From: Candidatus Gastranaerophilales bacterium
GTDB lineage: Bacteria > Cyanobacteriota > Vampirovibrionia > Gastranaerophilales > CAJFVJ01
Length of the DNA stretch: 17,019 nt
Assembly (NCBI GenBank): GCA_028694275.1
Contig: JAQUTS010000021.1
Location: 1 to 17,019 of the forward strand
Direction: 5' to 3'
The notes under the pieces were generated by a model, which saw only the letters and a program-made list of their open reading frames with translations, was not told where the DNA came from and ran no database searches. Made by a program: the position numbers and the translations under genes. Within the stretch, counting starts at the first letter, position 1; each line of letters starts with the position of its first letter. Below, piece by piece: positions 1-6,061 of this stretch.

Positions 1-141
1 CATTACACCTGCTGAGAGTATAAGACCAAAAGCCAATGTTTTGAAATCGTTTTTTTTGACAAAAATTGCTATCAAACCGCCGATGCCTGTTGCAAGACCT
101 GCGAGTAAACTTATTAAAAATCCAAACTGAAAACTAGTCAT
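1..141 (-). CDS. ZIP-family metal transporter, N-terminal fragment
   Basis: The first 47 residues are present; the rest lies beyond the window edge. The fragment is hydrophobic, with a first membrane segment at about residues 5-28 (small-residue-rich LAGLATGIGG), a short basic loop (KKNDFK), then the start of a second segment (LAFGLILSAGVM). This matches the first two helices of ZupT-like ZIP transporters, inner-membrane permeases that import Zn2+ and other divalent metals. The ATG at 139-141 has a GAGG ribosome site about 5 nt upstream. The gene is transcribed leftwards from its own promoter and is divergent from the DUF2023 gene. The family call rests only on this N-terminus; substrate is unknown. 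Confidence 0.72.
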   Translation of the reverse strand, partial: MTSFQFGFLISLLAGLATGIGGLIAIFVKKNDFKTLAFGLILSAGVM

Positions 142-181
142 TTTTGCCTCTTTACTGTAAAATGTTCGGTTAACCATACTT

Positions 182-209
182 ATTATAATCTTTAAATTGA
201 AAATGTAAA
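182..209 (-). promoter_or_regulatory. Promoter of the ZIP transporter gene
   Basis: On the minus strand TTTACA (204-209) and TATAAT (182-187) are separated by 16 bp, a near-consensus housekeeping sigma promoter. Transcription would start near 175, about 35 nt upstream of the ATG. Confidence 0.7.
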
Positions 210-219
210 GGATTGGAAA

Positions 220-253
220 AAGAATAAAATTCCAATTTGAGAATTTTATTCTT
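220..253. repeat. AT-rich perfect inverted repeat (13-bp arms)
   Basis: AAGAATAAAATTC (220-232) and its exact reverse complement (241-253) flank an 8-nt loop, in the gap between the divergent ZIP and DUF2023 genes. It is followed by a T-rich stretch and could act as a terminator-like insulator or a binding site. No function is established. Confidence 0.6.
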
Positions 254-271
254 TTGACTTTCGAAGTGTGA

Positions 272-306
272 AACAGGTGCGGCTGTGGTGAAAAGGCGCA
301 CCTGTT
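272..306. repeat. GC-rich inverted repeat (10-bp arms)
   Basis: AACAGGTGCG (272-281) pairs perfectly with CGCACCTGTT (297-306) across a 15-nt loop. It is clearly more GC-rich than its surroundings. It lies upstream of the likely DUF2023 promoter, so it is not that gene's leader. It could belong to a small RNA or a dispersed repeat; I recognise no known riboswitch. Confidence 0.5.
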
Positions 307-329
307 GAAACCGGACAATTTTGGCTTGT

Positions 330-363
330 TTGAATTCCAATTTCTACAAAATATAAGATTTTG
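330..363 (+). promoter_or_regulatory. Probable promoter with overlapping palindrome, upstream of DUF2023
   Basis: TTGAAT (330-335), 16 bp, then TATAAG (352-357) form a reasonable -35/-10 pair. The -10 sits inside a palindrome, ACAAAAT (345-351) / ATTTTGT (357-363), with a 5-bp centre. A symmetric site over the -10 is a typical repressor position. Which regulator would bind is unknown. Confidence 0.45.
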
Positions 364-457
364 TACAAAAAAAATAAAAAATGGGTCAAACTATTGTTAT
401 AGAAGAGAATGTGAAAGACATATCGGATTGTGTCAATAATTTAGAGGAGCATATCAA

Positions 458-778
458 ATGCAAGTTTTTTCGCACTGTTTGTACGAATTTCAAAAAGGTG
501 TAAGACGCCTGGTACTGTTAACTCTTGAGATTTATGAGCTAAATAATATAATATCAAGACTTGAAAAAGAAAAAATCCCGTATCATTTTCAATATCTGAA
601 AAATAAAAAAGCGAATCTTTATTTTGGAGATGAGTATTGTGTTCAGGTTGCCAAAATGTTTGGCAAAAAGCCTCTCAATGAGCTTTCTACGGAAGAGGAT
701 TTTATTTTGGGTATTATGCTTGGCTATGATTTGAAGCAGCAATGCAGCAGATACATCAGCAAGAAGACTACACCTTAA
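458..778 (+). CDS. DUF2023 family protein
   Basis: This 106-aa protein matches my recollection of the DUF2023 family (about 100-120 aa): an N-terminal VFSHCLYEFQKGVRRLVL segment, a central beta-rich FGDEYCVQVAK segment, and the C-terminal signature EEDFILGIMLGYDLKQQCSRY. Members are usually small cytoplasmic proteins often found beside, or fused to, flavodoxin genes; the biochemical role is unknown. Here the next gene on the same strand is a ferredoxin 168 bp downstream, so the electron-carrier context holds even though no flavodoxin is in the window. The ATG at 458 has a good GAGGAG ribosome site (444-449) 8 nt upstream. A promoter with a palindromic -10 precedes it. Confidence 0.75.
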   Translation: MQVFSHCLYEFQKGVRRLVLLTLEIYELNNIISRLEKEKIPYHFQYLKNKKANLYFGDEYCVQVAKMFGKKPLNELSTEEDFILGIMLGYDLKQQCSRYISKKTTP

Positions 779-785
779 AGGTTAT

Positions 786-805
786 GTAGACTCTCAAAAG
801 TCTAC
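786..805 (+). other. Small stem-loop between DUF2023 and ferredoxin genes
   Basis: GTAGACT (786-792) pairs with AGTCTAC (799-805) around a 6-nt loop, just after the DUF2023 stop. There is no T-run behind it, so it may stabilise the upstream mRNA end or be a weak Rho-dependent site rather than an intrinsic terminator. Confidence 0.4.
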
Positions 806-946
806 CCACAACTACAATGTAAAACATATCAGCATCTGCCATTATGGTTTGTACGAGAGTGAATCTCTTATATTCCAAAAGGTAAGATGCTTTTTTGTTC
901 ACGAAAAAGCACTATTTTAATTTTTACAGTGAACGGGAGAATGGTT

Positions 947-1129
947 ATGAAAATCAAAATTCTTAGCGGATGCACAAAATGCGGAGCTTGCTCAGCTATC
1001 AACAGTGATATTTTTGAAATGACAAAAGATGGAATAAATGTACACAACGAGAACGTTTTTGGTAACGAAATCGATTGTATTGATGCTGCAATTGCGTGTC
1101 CTGTTAATGTTATTCAGATTGACGAATAG
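947..1129 (+). CDS. Single-cluster [4Fe-4S] ferredoxin, 60 aa
   Basis: A soluble one-electron carrier. Three cluster ligands are in the CTKCGAC motif (C9, C12, C15) and the fourth is the C51-P52 near the end (ACPVNVI), the pattern of monocluster ferredoxins such as those of Thermotoga or Desulfovibrio. C44 is spare; in some relatives a Cys here forms a disulfide, but its usual partner is absent. The protein is acidic and ends with the usual short beta strand (VIQIDE). The ATG at 947 is chosen because GGGAG (935-939) lies 7 nt upstream; starts at 887 or 941 would add non-family residues or place the ribosome site too close. Redox partners cannot be told from the sequence; the DUF2023 neighbour suggests a shared low-potential electron-transfer role. 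Confidence 0.88.
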   Translation: MKIKILSGCTKCGACSAINSDIFEMTKDGINVHNENVFGNEIDCIDAAIACPVNVIQIDE

Positions 1130-1172
1130 GATAAACAGGCAGAGAGTTCGTTTGAAAAGGTATCGCAGAATA

Positions 1173-1565
1173 CTATTCGGTTTTTAAATCTTTCATATCG
1201 GGATGTTTGATTTTGTCAGAATCCTCTTGGTTGTTGTTTTTTATCAAGACAAGAACTTCGTTTTTGCCTGCCATTTTGAGCTCGTTGCGAGCAACATCTT
1301 CGACACCTTGCATTGATTTGAATTCTGATATTTGATATTTCAGATCTTGGTTTTCTTCAAGTGATTTTACTTTGATTTTTTGAAGCTCGGCTATTTTGTG
1401 GTTCAAAGAGAAAAAGTTTTCCACATTCAAAAATGCACCCCTGATAGCTTGTATCAGGCAAATAATAAGCACAAACGTAAGCAAAGAATAAAATGCGTGT
1501 TTTTCTTTGCGATTTTTTCGTGCTTTTTGGAATGGAGCATTGCTTGCTGCAGTATTCGTTTTCAA
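1173..1565 (-). CDS. FtsB/DivIC-like cell-division protein (septum formation initiator family)
   Basis: A 130-aa bitopic membrane protein with the FtsB/DivIC layout: a basic cytoplasmic tail (residues 1-24, KARKNRKEK), one membrane helix (about 25-42), a coiled coil (about 50-83), then the family's GVEDVARNELKMAGKNEVLVLI region (87-108). A charged tail of about 20 residues follows. In the divisome, FtsB/DivIC pairs with FtsL and FtsQ/DivIB to control septal peptidoglycan synthesis. The start is TTG (1563-1565), supported by AGGAC (1574-1578) 8 nt upstream; no better ATG fits. A strong promoter lies about 45 nt upstream. It is a single-gene unit divergent from the aminotransferase gene. Confidence 0.85.
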   Translation of the reverse strand: MKTNTAASNAPFQKARKNRKEKHAFYSLLTFVLIICLIQAIRGAFLNVENFFSLNHKIAELQKIKVKSLEENQDLKYQISEFKSMQGVEDVARNELKMAGKNEVLVLIKNNNQEDSDKIKHPDMKDLKTE

Positions 1566-1616
1566 AGGTTTTTGTCCTGATTTTACAAATTTTATTTAAT
1601 CTTAGCTGTACACAAT

Positions 1617-1645
1617 AGTATATGCAAAGAGCCTCTCACTGTCAA
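1617..1645 (-). promoter_or_regulatory. Strong promoter of the FtsB-like gene
   Basis: On the minus strand TTGACA (1640-1645), exactly 17 bp, then TATACT (1617-1622). This is the closest match to the housekeeping consensus in the window. Transcription should start near 1610. Confidence 0.8.
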
Positions 1646-1660
1646 AAATATATATAATTA

Positions 1661-1689
1661 TGAAGAATAAACTCAACTATTTGTATAAT
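1661..1689 (+). promoter_or_regulatory. Probable promoter of the aminotransferase gene
   Basis: A perfect TATAAT (1684-1689) lies about 90 bp before the likely start codon. The -35 region (TGAAGA, 1661-1666, 17-bp spacer) matches poorly, so the -10 carries most of the evidence. Confidence 0.5.
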
Positions 1690-1780
1690 AATATTTTTTC
1701 GAATAAAATTTATTTATGGCCAAATTCCCACCTTGGGAGTTTTGTTAGTTATTAGATATATGGAGAATCATAAGAAAGAA

Positions 1781-2968
1781 ATGAGTACCAAAGTTCGAAT
1801 TAAACCATCAGACAAGATTACAACACTGCCAAAGTACGCTTTTGCAGAACTTGATGAATGGAAAGAAATCGAACGAGCGAGAGGTAACGATCTTATTGAT
1901 TTGGGTATCGGAAACCCCGATTGCCCTACTCCACAGCCAATTGTTGATGCGGCTATTCAGTCTTTACAAAAGCCTGAAAACCATGGTTATCCTTGTTTTA
2001 AAGGCAAGATTGAGTTTCGCCGTGCAATTTCAAAATGGATGAAAGACAGATACAACGTAGATATTGACCCTGAGACAGAAATCCAAACCCTTGTCGGGGC
2101 AAAAGAAGGTTTGGCAAATATCGCAATGGCATTTACAAACCCGGGTGATATTAATATTGTACCTGATCCTTATTATCCTGTTTTATCACGTGGGACTTGG
2201 ATTTCGAGTGGTGAAGTTCATCATGTTCCGCTTTTGAAAGAAAACAACTATCTTCCTGATTTGAAATCAATTCCTGAAGATGTTGCACAAAGAGCCAAAA
2301 TAATTTTTATTAATTATCCGAACAACCCGACAGCTGCGGTTGCACCAAGGGAGTTTTTGGAAGAGCTTGTGGCTTATTGCAAAAAATACAACATTTTGCT
2401 TTGTTATGACCTTGCTTATGGCGAAGTTTGTTTTGACGGGTATCGTCCTTTGAGTATTTTTTCAATTGAAGGAGCCAAAGATGTTGCGGTTGAATATCAT
2501 TCATTCTCAAAAACTTTTAACATGGCAGGTTGGAGAATCGGCTTTGTTGTTGGGAATGCTGAGTATATTCAGGCTATCCATGATATGAAAACCAATACAG
2601 ATTATGGAACATGTTCTATTATGCAAGATGCTGCAATAGCCGCTTTGAACGTGGATTATAGCTATGTTCAAGCAACGATGGATAATTATGCAAGACGAAG
2701 AGACTTTATGGTGGAAGGATTCCGCAAGCTTGGATGGGAATTGGATAATACCACGGCGACGATGTATTTGTGGCTTAAAGTTCCTGCTGGCTGTGATTCT
2801 AAAGCGTGGTGCAAATCCGTGATGGAAAAAACAGGTGTGGTCTTCACCCCAGGTAAGGCTTTTGGTGATTATTCCGATGGTTATTTCAGAGCGTCTTTGG
2901 TTCAGCCTGATGAAAAACTGAAAGAAGCACTTATTAGGCTTGAAAAAGCAGGCATTCGTTATAATTAA
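1781..2968 (+). CDS. dapL: PLP-dependent class I/II aminotransferase, probably LL-diaminopimelate aminotransferase
   Basis: A 395-aa fold-type I aminotransferase. Visible motifs are the N-terminal IKPSDKITTLPKYAFAELD, GIGNPDCPTP, the YPNNPT loop (179-184), the PLP pocket D/Y in CYDLAYGE, and the PLP lysine in SFSKTFNMAGWR (K244). DapL makes LL-diaminopimelate directly from tetrahydrodipicolinate for lysine and peptidoglycan synthesis, the usual route in Cyanobacteria and relatives. The N-terminal and active-site pattern fits DapL-type enzymes, but an aspartate or alanine aminotransferase cannot be excluded. The ATG at 1781 gives the usual family N-terminus; its ribosome site is weak, and ATG 1760 or TTG 1733 would add extra residues. 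A 60-aa membrane protein follows 9 bp downstream in the same operon. Confidence 0.8.
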   Translation: MSTKVRIKPSDKITTLPKYAFAELDEWKEIERARGNDLIDLGIGNPDCPTPQPIVDAAIQSLQKPENHGYPCFKGKIEFRRAISKWMKDRYNVDIDPETEIQTLVGAKEGLANIAMAFTNPGDINIVPDPYYPVLSRGTWISSGEVHHVPLLKENNYLPDLKSIPEDVAQRAKIIFINYPNNPTAAVAPREFLEELVAYCKKYNILLCYDLAYGEVCFDGYRPLSIFSIEGAKDVAVEYHSFSKTFNMAGWRIGFVVGNAEYIQAIHDMKTNTDYGTCSIMQDAAIAALNVDYSYVQATMDNYARRRDFMVEGFRKLGWELDNTTATMYLWLKVPAGCDSKAWCKSVMEKTGVVFTPGKAFGDYSDGYFRASLVQPDEKLKEALIRLEKAGIRYN

Positions 2969-2977
2969 GAGGTGAAT

Positions 2978-3160
2978 ATGTTTGTTCGAAAATCAAGACA
3001 TTTTACTGAATTTGCTTTTATTTTGTTCATAGTGTGCGTTTTTTCGTGCTTTTTGGCAAAGGCTTTTTTGTTGGTGCCTTCTGTGCATTTGCCTCACAAT
3101 GATTTGGAATTTAACCCCGACTCTGATGAGCAGGTAAATGTCTTGATAGAGGACAACTGA
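2978..3160 (+). CDS. Small single-pass membrane protein, unknown function
   Basis: I do not recognise this 60-aa protein. It has a short basic N-terminus (MFVRKSRH), one hydrophobic segment (about residues 10-34, ending near AKAFLLV) and an acidic tail (NDLEFNPDSDEQVNVLIEDN). This looks like a signal anchor with a short outside domain. It starts 9 bp after the aminotransferase stop; GAGG (2969-2972) lies 5 nt before ATG 2978, so it is probably translated from the same mRNA. The hydrophobic segment has two cysteines but no clear lipobox. Confidence 0.55.
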   Translation: MFVRKSRHFTEFAFILFIVCVFSCFLAKAFLLVPSVHLPHNDLEFNPDSDEQVNVLIEDN

Positions 3161-3167
3161 TTTTTTC

Positions 3168-3191
3168 AATATCAATCGCATCTGTGATATT
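3168..3191 (+). other. Weak stem-loop upstream of the biotin ligase gene
   Basis: AATATCA (3168-3174) pairs with TGATATT (3185-3191) around a 10-nt loop in the 51-bp gap before the ligase gene. It lacks a proper T-run and is AT-rich, so a terminator role is doubtful. Confidence 0.25.
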
Positions 3192-3211
3192 TTGGCGGAG
3201 CATCAATCATT

Positions 3212-3949
3212 ATGGACAGAATAAAATTCATCAGGTTTGAACAGATTAACTCCACAAATGTCTACGCATTGGAGAATATCGAAGCACTTGAAGATAAAAC
3301 CGTTGTGCAGGCTGATTTTCAGACTCAAGGCCGTGGCCGGTTTAACCGTGTTTGGCAATCATCTAATATGTTCAATCTTTATTTTTCTGTTGTACTTAAA
3401 CCAACTGAGTCTTTATCATCAGATTTGCCCTTGTCAAATTTGACGCAATATATGTCTGTTGTTTTGGCGGAGGTTCTTGATTCTTACGGTGTGCAATCCC
3501 AAATAAAATGGCCGAACGATGTTTTGGTGGGTGGTAAAAAAATAGCGGGTCTTTTGGCACAAACATCTGTTCATTCAAACAAACTCAAAGGTGTTGTTCT
3601 TGGGGTCGGGGTCAATTTGAATTCGACACCTTCTGAAATCGCTCAAATAGATCAAAAAGCTACATCTTTGAATATCGAAACAGGCCAAAACATCGACAAA
3701 GAAGCTTTTTTGCAACAAATCACCGATGGATTTTTTGCAAAATATGAGGATTTTTTATCGACAGGTTTTGCTATGATAAAAGATGATTATACCCAAAAAA
3801 GTTTTTTTCTTGGCTCAACCATAACAATAAAAGAGCCCAATGGCAGCTATCAGGCTGTTGCAAGTGCAATCAATGATGACGGAACTTTGAATATCAAAAC
3901 CGATCAAGGCTTCAAAAACCTGACAACAGGTGATGTGTTTTTGTCTTGA
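3212..3949 (+). CDS. birA: Biotin--[acetyl-CoA-carboxylase] ligase, class I (no DNA-binding domain)
   Basis: A 245-aa enzyme that forms biotinyl-5'-AMP and transfers biotin to the carrier lysine of acetyl-CoA carboxylase and similar enzymes. Motifs in order: STN (14-16), the adenylate-binding GRGRFNR loop (40-46; the usual Gly before the last Arg is Asn here), KWPNDV (99-104), KKIAGLL (109-115) and GVGVNLN (131-137). A small SH3-like C-terminal domain (about 195-245) is present. There is no N-terminal winged helix, so it cannot repress the biotin genes the way E. coli BirA does. It is probably the last gene of the aminotransferase operon. GGAG (3197-3200) lies 11 nt before the ATG, slightly far. 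The lipM/bio block begins about 270 bp downstream. Confidence 0.93.
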   Translation: MDRIKFIRFEQINSTNVYALENIEALEDKTVVQADFQTQGRGRFNRVWQSSNMFNLYFSVVLKPTESLSSDLPLSNLTQYMSVVLAEVLDSYGVQSQIKWPNDVLVGGKKIAGLLAQTSVHSNKLKGVVLGVGVNLNSTPSEIAQIDQKATSLNIETGQNIDKEAFLQQITDGFFAKYEDFLSTGFAMIKDDYTQKSFFLGSTITIKEPNGSYQAVASAINDDGTLNIKTDQGFKNLTTGDVFLS

Positions 3950-3957
3950 TAAAAAAT

Positions 3958-4125
3958 TTAATGCACCAAGATTTTGGGTTGTTTAATCGGGTTATTTTGA
4001 TGCAAAAGCTCCTCGTCTTTTATCAAAAACGGGGTTTTTTCCATTTTGTATTTTTTTGCAATTAAACGTCTTATTATACCTGAATTCATGGGTTTTTCTT
4101 GACGTGCTGCAGCCATTTTTTCCAC
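3958..4125 (-). CDS. Small basic protein, unknown function
   Basis: A 55-aa reading frame in the gap between birA and the lipoyl-transferase gene, convergent with birA (8-bp gap) and divergent from the next gene. The predicted product begins MEKMAAARQEKPMNSG, has a basic stretch (IIRRLIAKKYKMEK) and ends NPIKQPKILVH. A GTG start at 4123-4125 is favoured because AGGG (4136-4139) lies 10 nt upstream; an internal ATG at 4114-4116 is possible. On the minus strand TTGAAA followed about 18 bp later by TTTATA could be its promoter. I recognise no family. Coding-like composition and a good ribosome site are the only support. Confidence 0.45.
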   Translation of the reverse strand: MEKMAAARQEKPMNSGIIRRLIAKKYKMEKTPFLIKDEELLHQNNPIKQPKILVH

Positions 4126-4185
4126 AGTAAAAGAACCCTTTTATAGGTGCGCATACCCTTTATAAAAAAAATCTTTGTGTTCAAT

Positions 4186-4214
4186 TTCAAAAAACGACTT
4201 ATTTGTTATAAAAT
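4186..4214 (+). promoter_or_regulatory. Promoter of lipM-like gene, predicted leaderless start
   Basis: TTCAAA (4186-4191), 17 bp, then TAAAAT (4209-4214), with the ATG exactly 6 nt after the -10. Transcription would then start at the A of the ATG. No Shine-Dalgarno sequence precedes the start, which agrees with a leaderless mRNA. Confidence 0.55.
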
Positions 4215-4220
4215 TTAATA

Positions 4221-4874
4221 ATGAAATTTCTAGGTTATAAAGTTTTATCAGGGAAAGAAAATATGGCTTTTGATGAATGGCTTTTGGATGATAGCATTCA
4301 AAACCTCTCAGAGCCTGTGTTGCGTTTTTATGGTTGGTCTGAGCCTACATTGAGTTTTGGCAAAAATCAGGATATTCCCCCAATGACAAAATTCCCCTAT
4401 GTTCAGCGCATAACAGGCGGTAGGGCTCTTTTGCATGATAATGAGCTTACGTATTGTTTTGTTTGCCATCAGGATTTTTTGGATAACGGAGGGTGTGTTA
4501 TCAGCTCTTATAAAGAAATTTCTGAGGCTTTGGTTTTGGGCTTTGCCAATCTTGGGGTTGAACTTGGATTTCCTGAATATAAAAGGGTTTCAGTTCAAAG
4601 AGGTTATTGCATGAATTTGTCCACGGGTGCTGATTTGAGCTATCAGGGGAAAAAATTCATCGGATCGGCTCAAGCAAGAAAGCGTGGTTATATTTTGCAG
4701 CATGGGTCTATTTTGCTCGATTATGATAAGGGACTTTTGGAGAATATTTTTGGTGAAAAACTCGAAGATGTGATTTCTTTAAAAGAAATCAATCCGGCTC
4801 TTTGCGATACCAAAATCCTTTGTGAGGCTTTAAAAGCAGGTTTTGAGAAGAAATTTGGCCCTTTTTTGGATTAG
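4221..4874 (+). CDS. Lipoyl/octanoyl transferase of the LplA/LipM family
   Basis: A 217-aa cytoplasmic enzyme of lipoyl-cofactor attachment. Motifs: LRFYGWSEPTLSFGKNQ (34-50), the binding loop RITGGRALLHDNELTY (63-78), GKKFIGSAQARKRGYILQHGSILLD (143-167). C130 (RGYCMN) sits where LipM-type octanoyl-ACP:GcvH transferases carry their catalytic cysteine, and K144 is the conserved lysine, so transfer of octanoate from ACP is favoured over ATP-dependent lipoate ligation. It is shorter than B. subtilis LipM (about 278 aa) and lacks the accessory C-terminal domain of E. coli LplA. It is the first gene of the lipM-bioF-bioG-bioC block, with no ribosome site before its ATG. LplA-type ligase is the main alternative. 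Confidence 0.82.
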   Translation: MKFLGYKVLSGKENMAFDEWLLDDSIQNLSEPVLRFYGWSEPTLSFGKNQDIPPMTKFPYVQRITGGRALLHDNELTYCFVCHQDFLDNGGCVISSYKEISEALVLGFANLGVELGFPEYKRVSVQRGYCMNLSTGADLSYQGKKFIGSAQARKRGYILQHGSILLDYDKGLLENIFGEKLEDVISLKEINPALCDTKILCEALKAGFEKKFGPFLD

Positions 4875-4900
4875 CTCTCATTAGTTTTTTGAGCTAAAAT
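4871..4900 (+). promoter_or_regulatory. Stem-loop and -10 box directly before bioF
   Basis: TTAGCTC (4871-4877) pairs with GAGCTAA (4891-4897) over a 13-nt loop spanning the lipM stop. TAAAAT (4895-4900) overlaps its right arm and is followed after exactly 6 nt by the bioF ATG, the same spacing as at lipM. The -35 region is poor (TTAGCT). It may be an internal promoter giving leaderless bioF mRNA, possibly under control of a factor that binds the palindrome. Confidence 0.4.
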
Positions 4901-4906
4901 ATCCCT

Positions 4907-6061
4907 ATGATAAATTTTCAAGAAGAAATCACAAATCTGAAAAACCAAAACCAATTTCGTTCAATTCCTGAAATTGAGCACAAATCGGGGCGGTATATTT
5001 TTTCAGAAGGGCAAAAATACCTGAATTTGTCTTCAAATGATTATTTGGGACTGGCTTATGATGAGGATTTGGTTCCGGAGTTTTTAGAATTTGTAAAAAC
5101 TGCCCAAAATCCACTTTTTTCATCAGCCTCAGCTAGACTTTTAACGGGTAATCATACTGCTTTGACTGAGTTAGAGGGGTATGTTGCAAGGCTTTTTAAT
5201 AAAGAACGGTGTTTGTTATTTAATAGTGGTTATCACGCCAATATAGGTGTGGTGTCAGCCTTGTGTGAGAAAGGATGCGCCGTTTTTTCCGATAAGTTGA
5301 ACCACGCAAGTATTATTGATGGGATGAAGCTTGCCGATGGGGATTTTTATCGCTATAGGCACCTTGATTATGAGCATTTGGAGGAGCTTTTGGCCAAGAA
5401 GGCACAAGAGTATTCGAAGGTTTTTATAATTTCAGAATCCGTATTCAGCATGGATGGTGATGCGTGTGATATTCAAAAACTTGTTGAAATCAAAAACAAA
5501 TATAATGCCGTTCTTATTATAGATGAGGCGCATGCTTTCGGGGTTTTTGGCGAGAAAGGCTGTGGGCTTTCAGAAGATATTGTGGGTGTTGATCTTGTTG
5601 TGGCAACTTTTGGTAAGGCTTTGGCATCATATGGGGCTTTTGTTGTCGGGGATGAGTATTTGATTGAATATTTGTGCAATAAGGCGCGGTCTTTTATTTT
5701 TTCTACTGCAATTCCTCCGATTAATGCGATGTGGACGTTGTGGCTTTTGGAGAATAAAACCCCCTTTTTGGGCGAAAAAAGATCCGATTTGATTACTTTG
5801 GCAGACAAATTCCGTCAAGAATTGCGTAAATACGATATAAAAACACTTGGTGAGAGCCAAATTGTTCCTGTTATCATCGGCGAAAATGAAAAAACAGTAC
5901 AAGCGGCATCTCAACTGAGGTCTCTTGGTTATTGGGTTTTGCCCATTCGTCCGCCCACGGTGCCAAAAGGAGGAGCAAGATTGAGGTTTTCATTAAATAC
6001 TCTTATGACAGAAGATGAAATTTTGCCCTTGGCCGGTTTGATAAGCGAGATTTTGGAATGA
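4907..6061 (+). CDS. bioF: 8-amino-7-oxononanoate synthase
   Basis: A 384-aa PLP enzyme of the alpha-oxoamine synthase family. It condenses pimeloyl-ACP (or CoA) with L-alanine, releasing CO2, to make 8-amino-7-oxononanoate, the first committed intermediate carrying the biotin ring atoms. Motifs: LSSNDYLGL (41-49), SSASARLLTGNHTALTELE (72-90), the FNSGYHAN loop (105-112), LNHAS (131-135), SVFSMDGD (178-185), DEAHAFGVFG (206-215), and the PLP lysine in TFGKALASYG (K237). Full length for the family. It overlaps bioG by 4 bp (ATGA), so the two are translationally coupled. No Shine-Dalgarno precedes the ATG. Confidence 0.96.
   Translation: MINFQEEITNLKNQNQFRSIPEIEHKSGRYIFSEGQKYLNLSSNDYLGLAYDEDLVPEFLEFVKTAQNPLFSSASARLLTGNHTALTELEGYVARLFNKERCLLFNSGYHANIGVVSALCEKGCAVFSDKLNHASIIDGMKLADGDFYRYRHLDYEHLEELLAKKAQEYSKVFIISESVFSMDGDACDIQKLVEIKNKYNAVLIIDEAHAFGVFGEKGCGLSEDIVGVDLVVATFGKALASYGAFVVGDEYLIEYLCNKARSFIFSTAIPPINAMWTLWLLENKTPFLGEKRSDLITLADKFRQELRKYDIKTLGESQIVPVIIGENEKTVQAASQLRSLGYWVLPIRPPTVPKGGARLRFSLNTLMTEDEILPLAGLISEILE

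Noticed and set aside
381..503. 40-codon frame (MGQTIVIEENVKD...) overlapping the start of the DUF2023 gene
   Set aside because: No ribosome site (A-run upstream), and it overlaps in another frame a gene with a clear start; composition is not distinctive.
1716..1748. 10-residue leader-peptide-like ORF (MAKFPPWEFC) before the aminotransferase gene
   Set aside because: No run of regulatory codons, no terminator/antiterminator pair and no ribosome site; probably chance.
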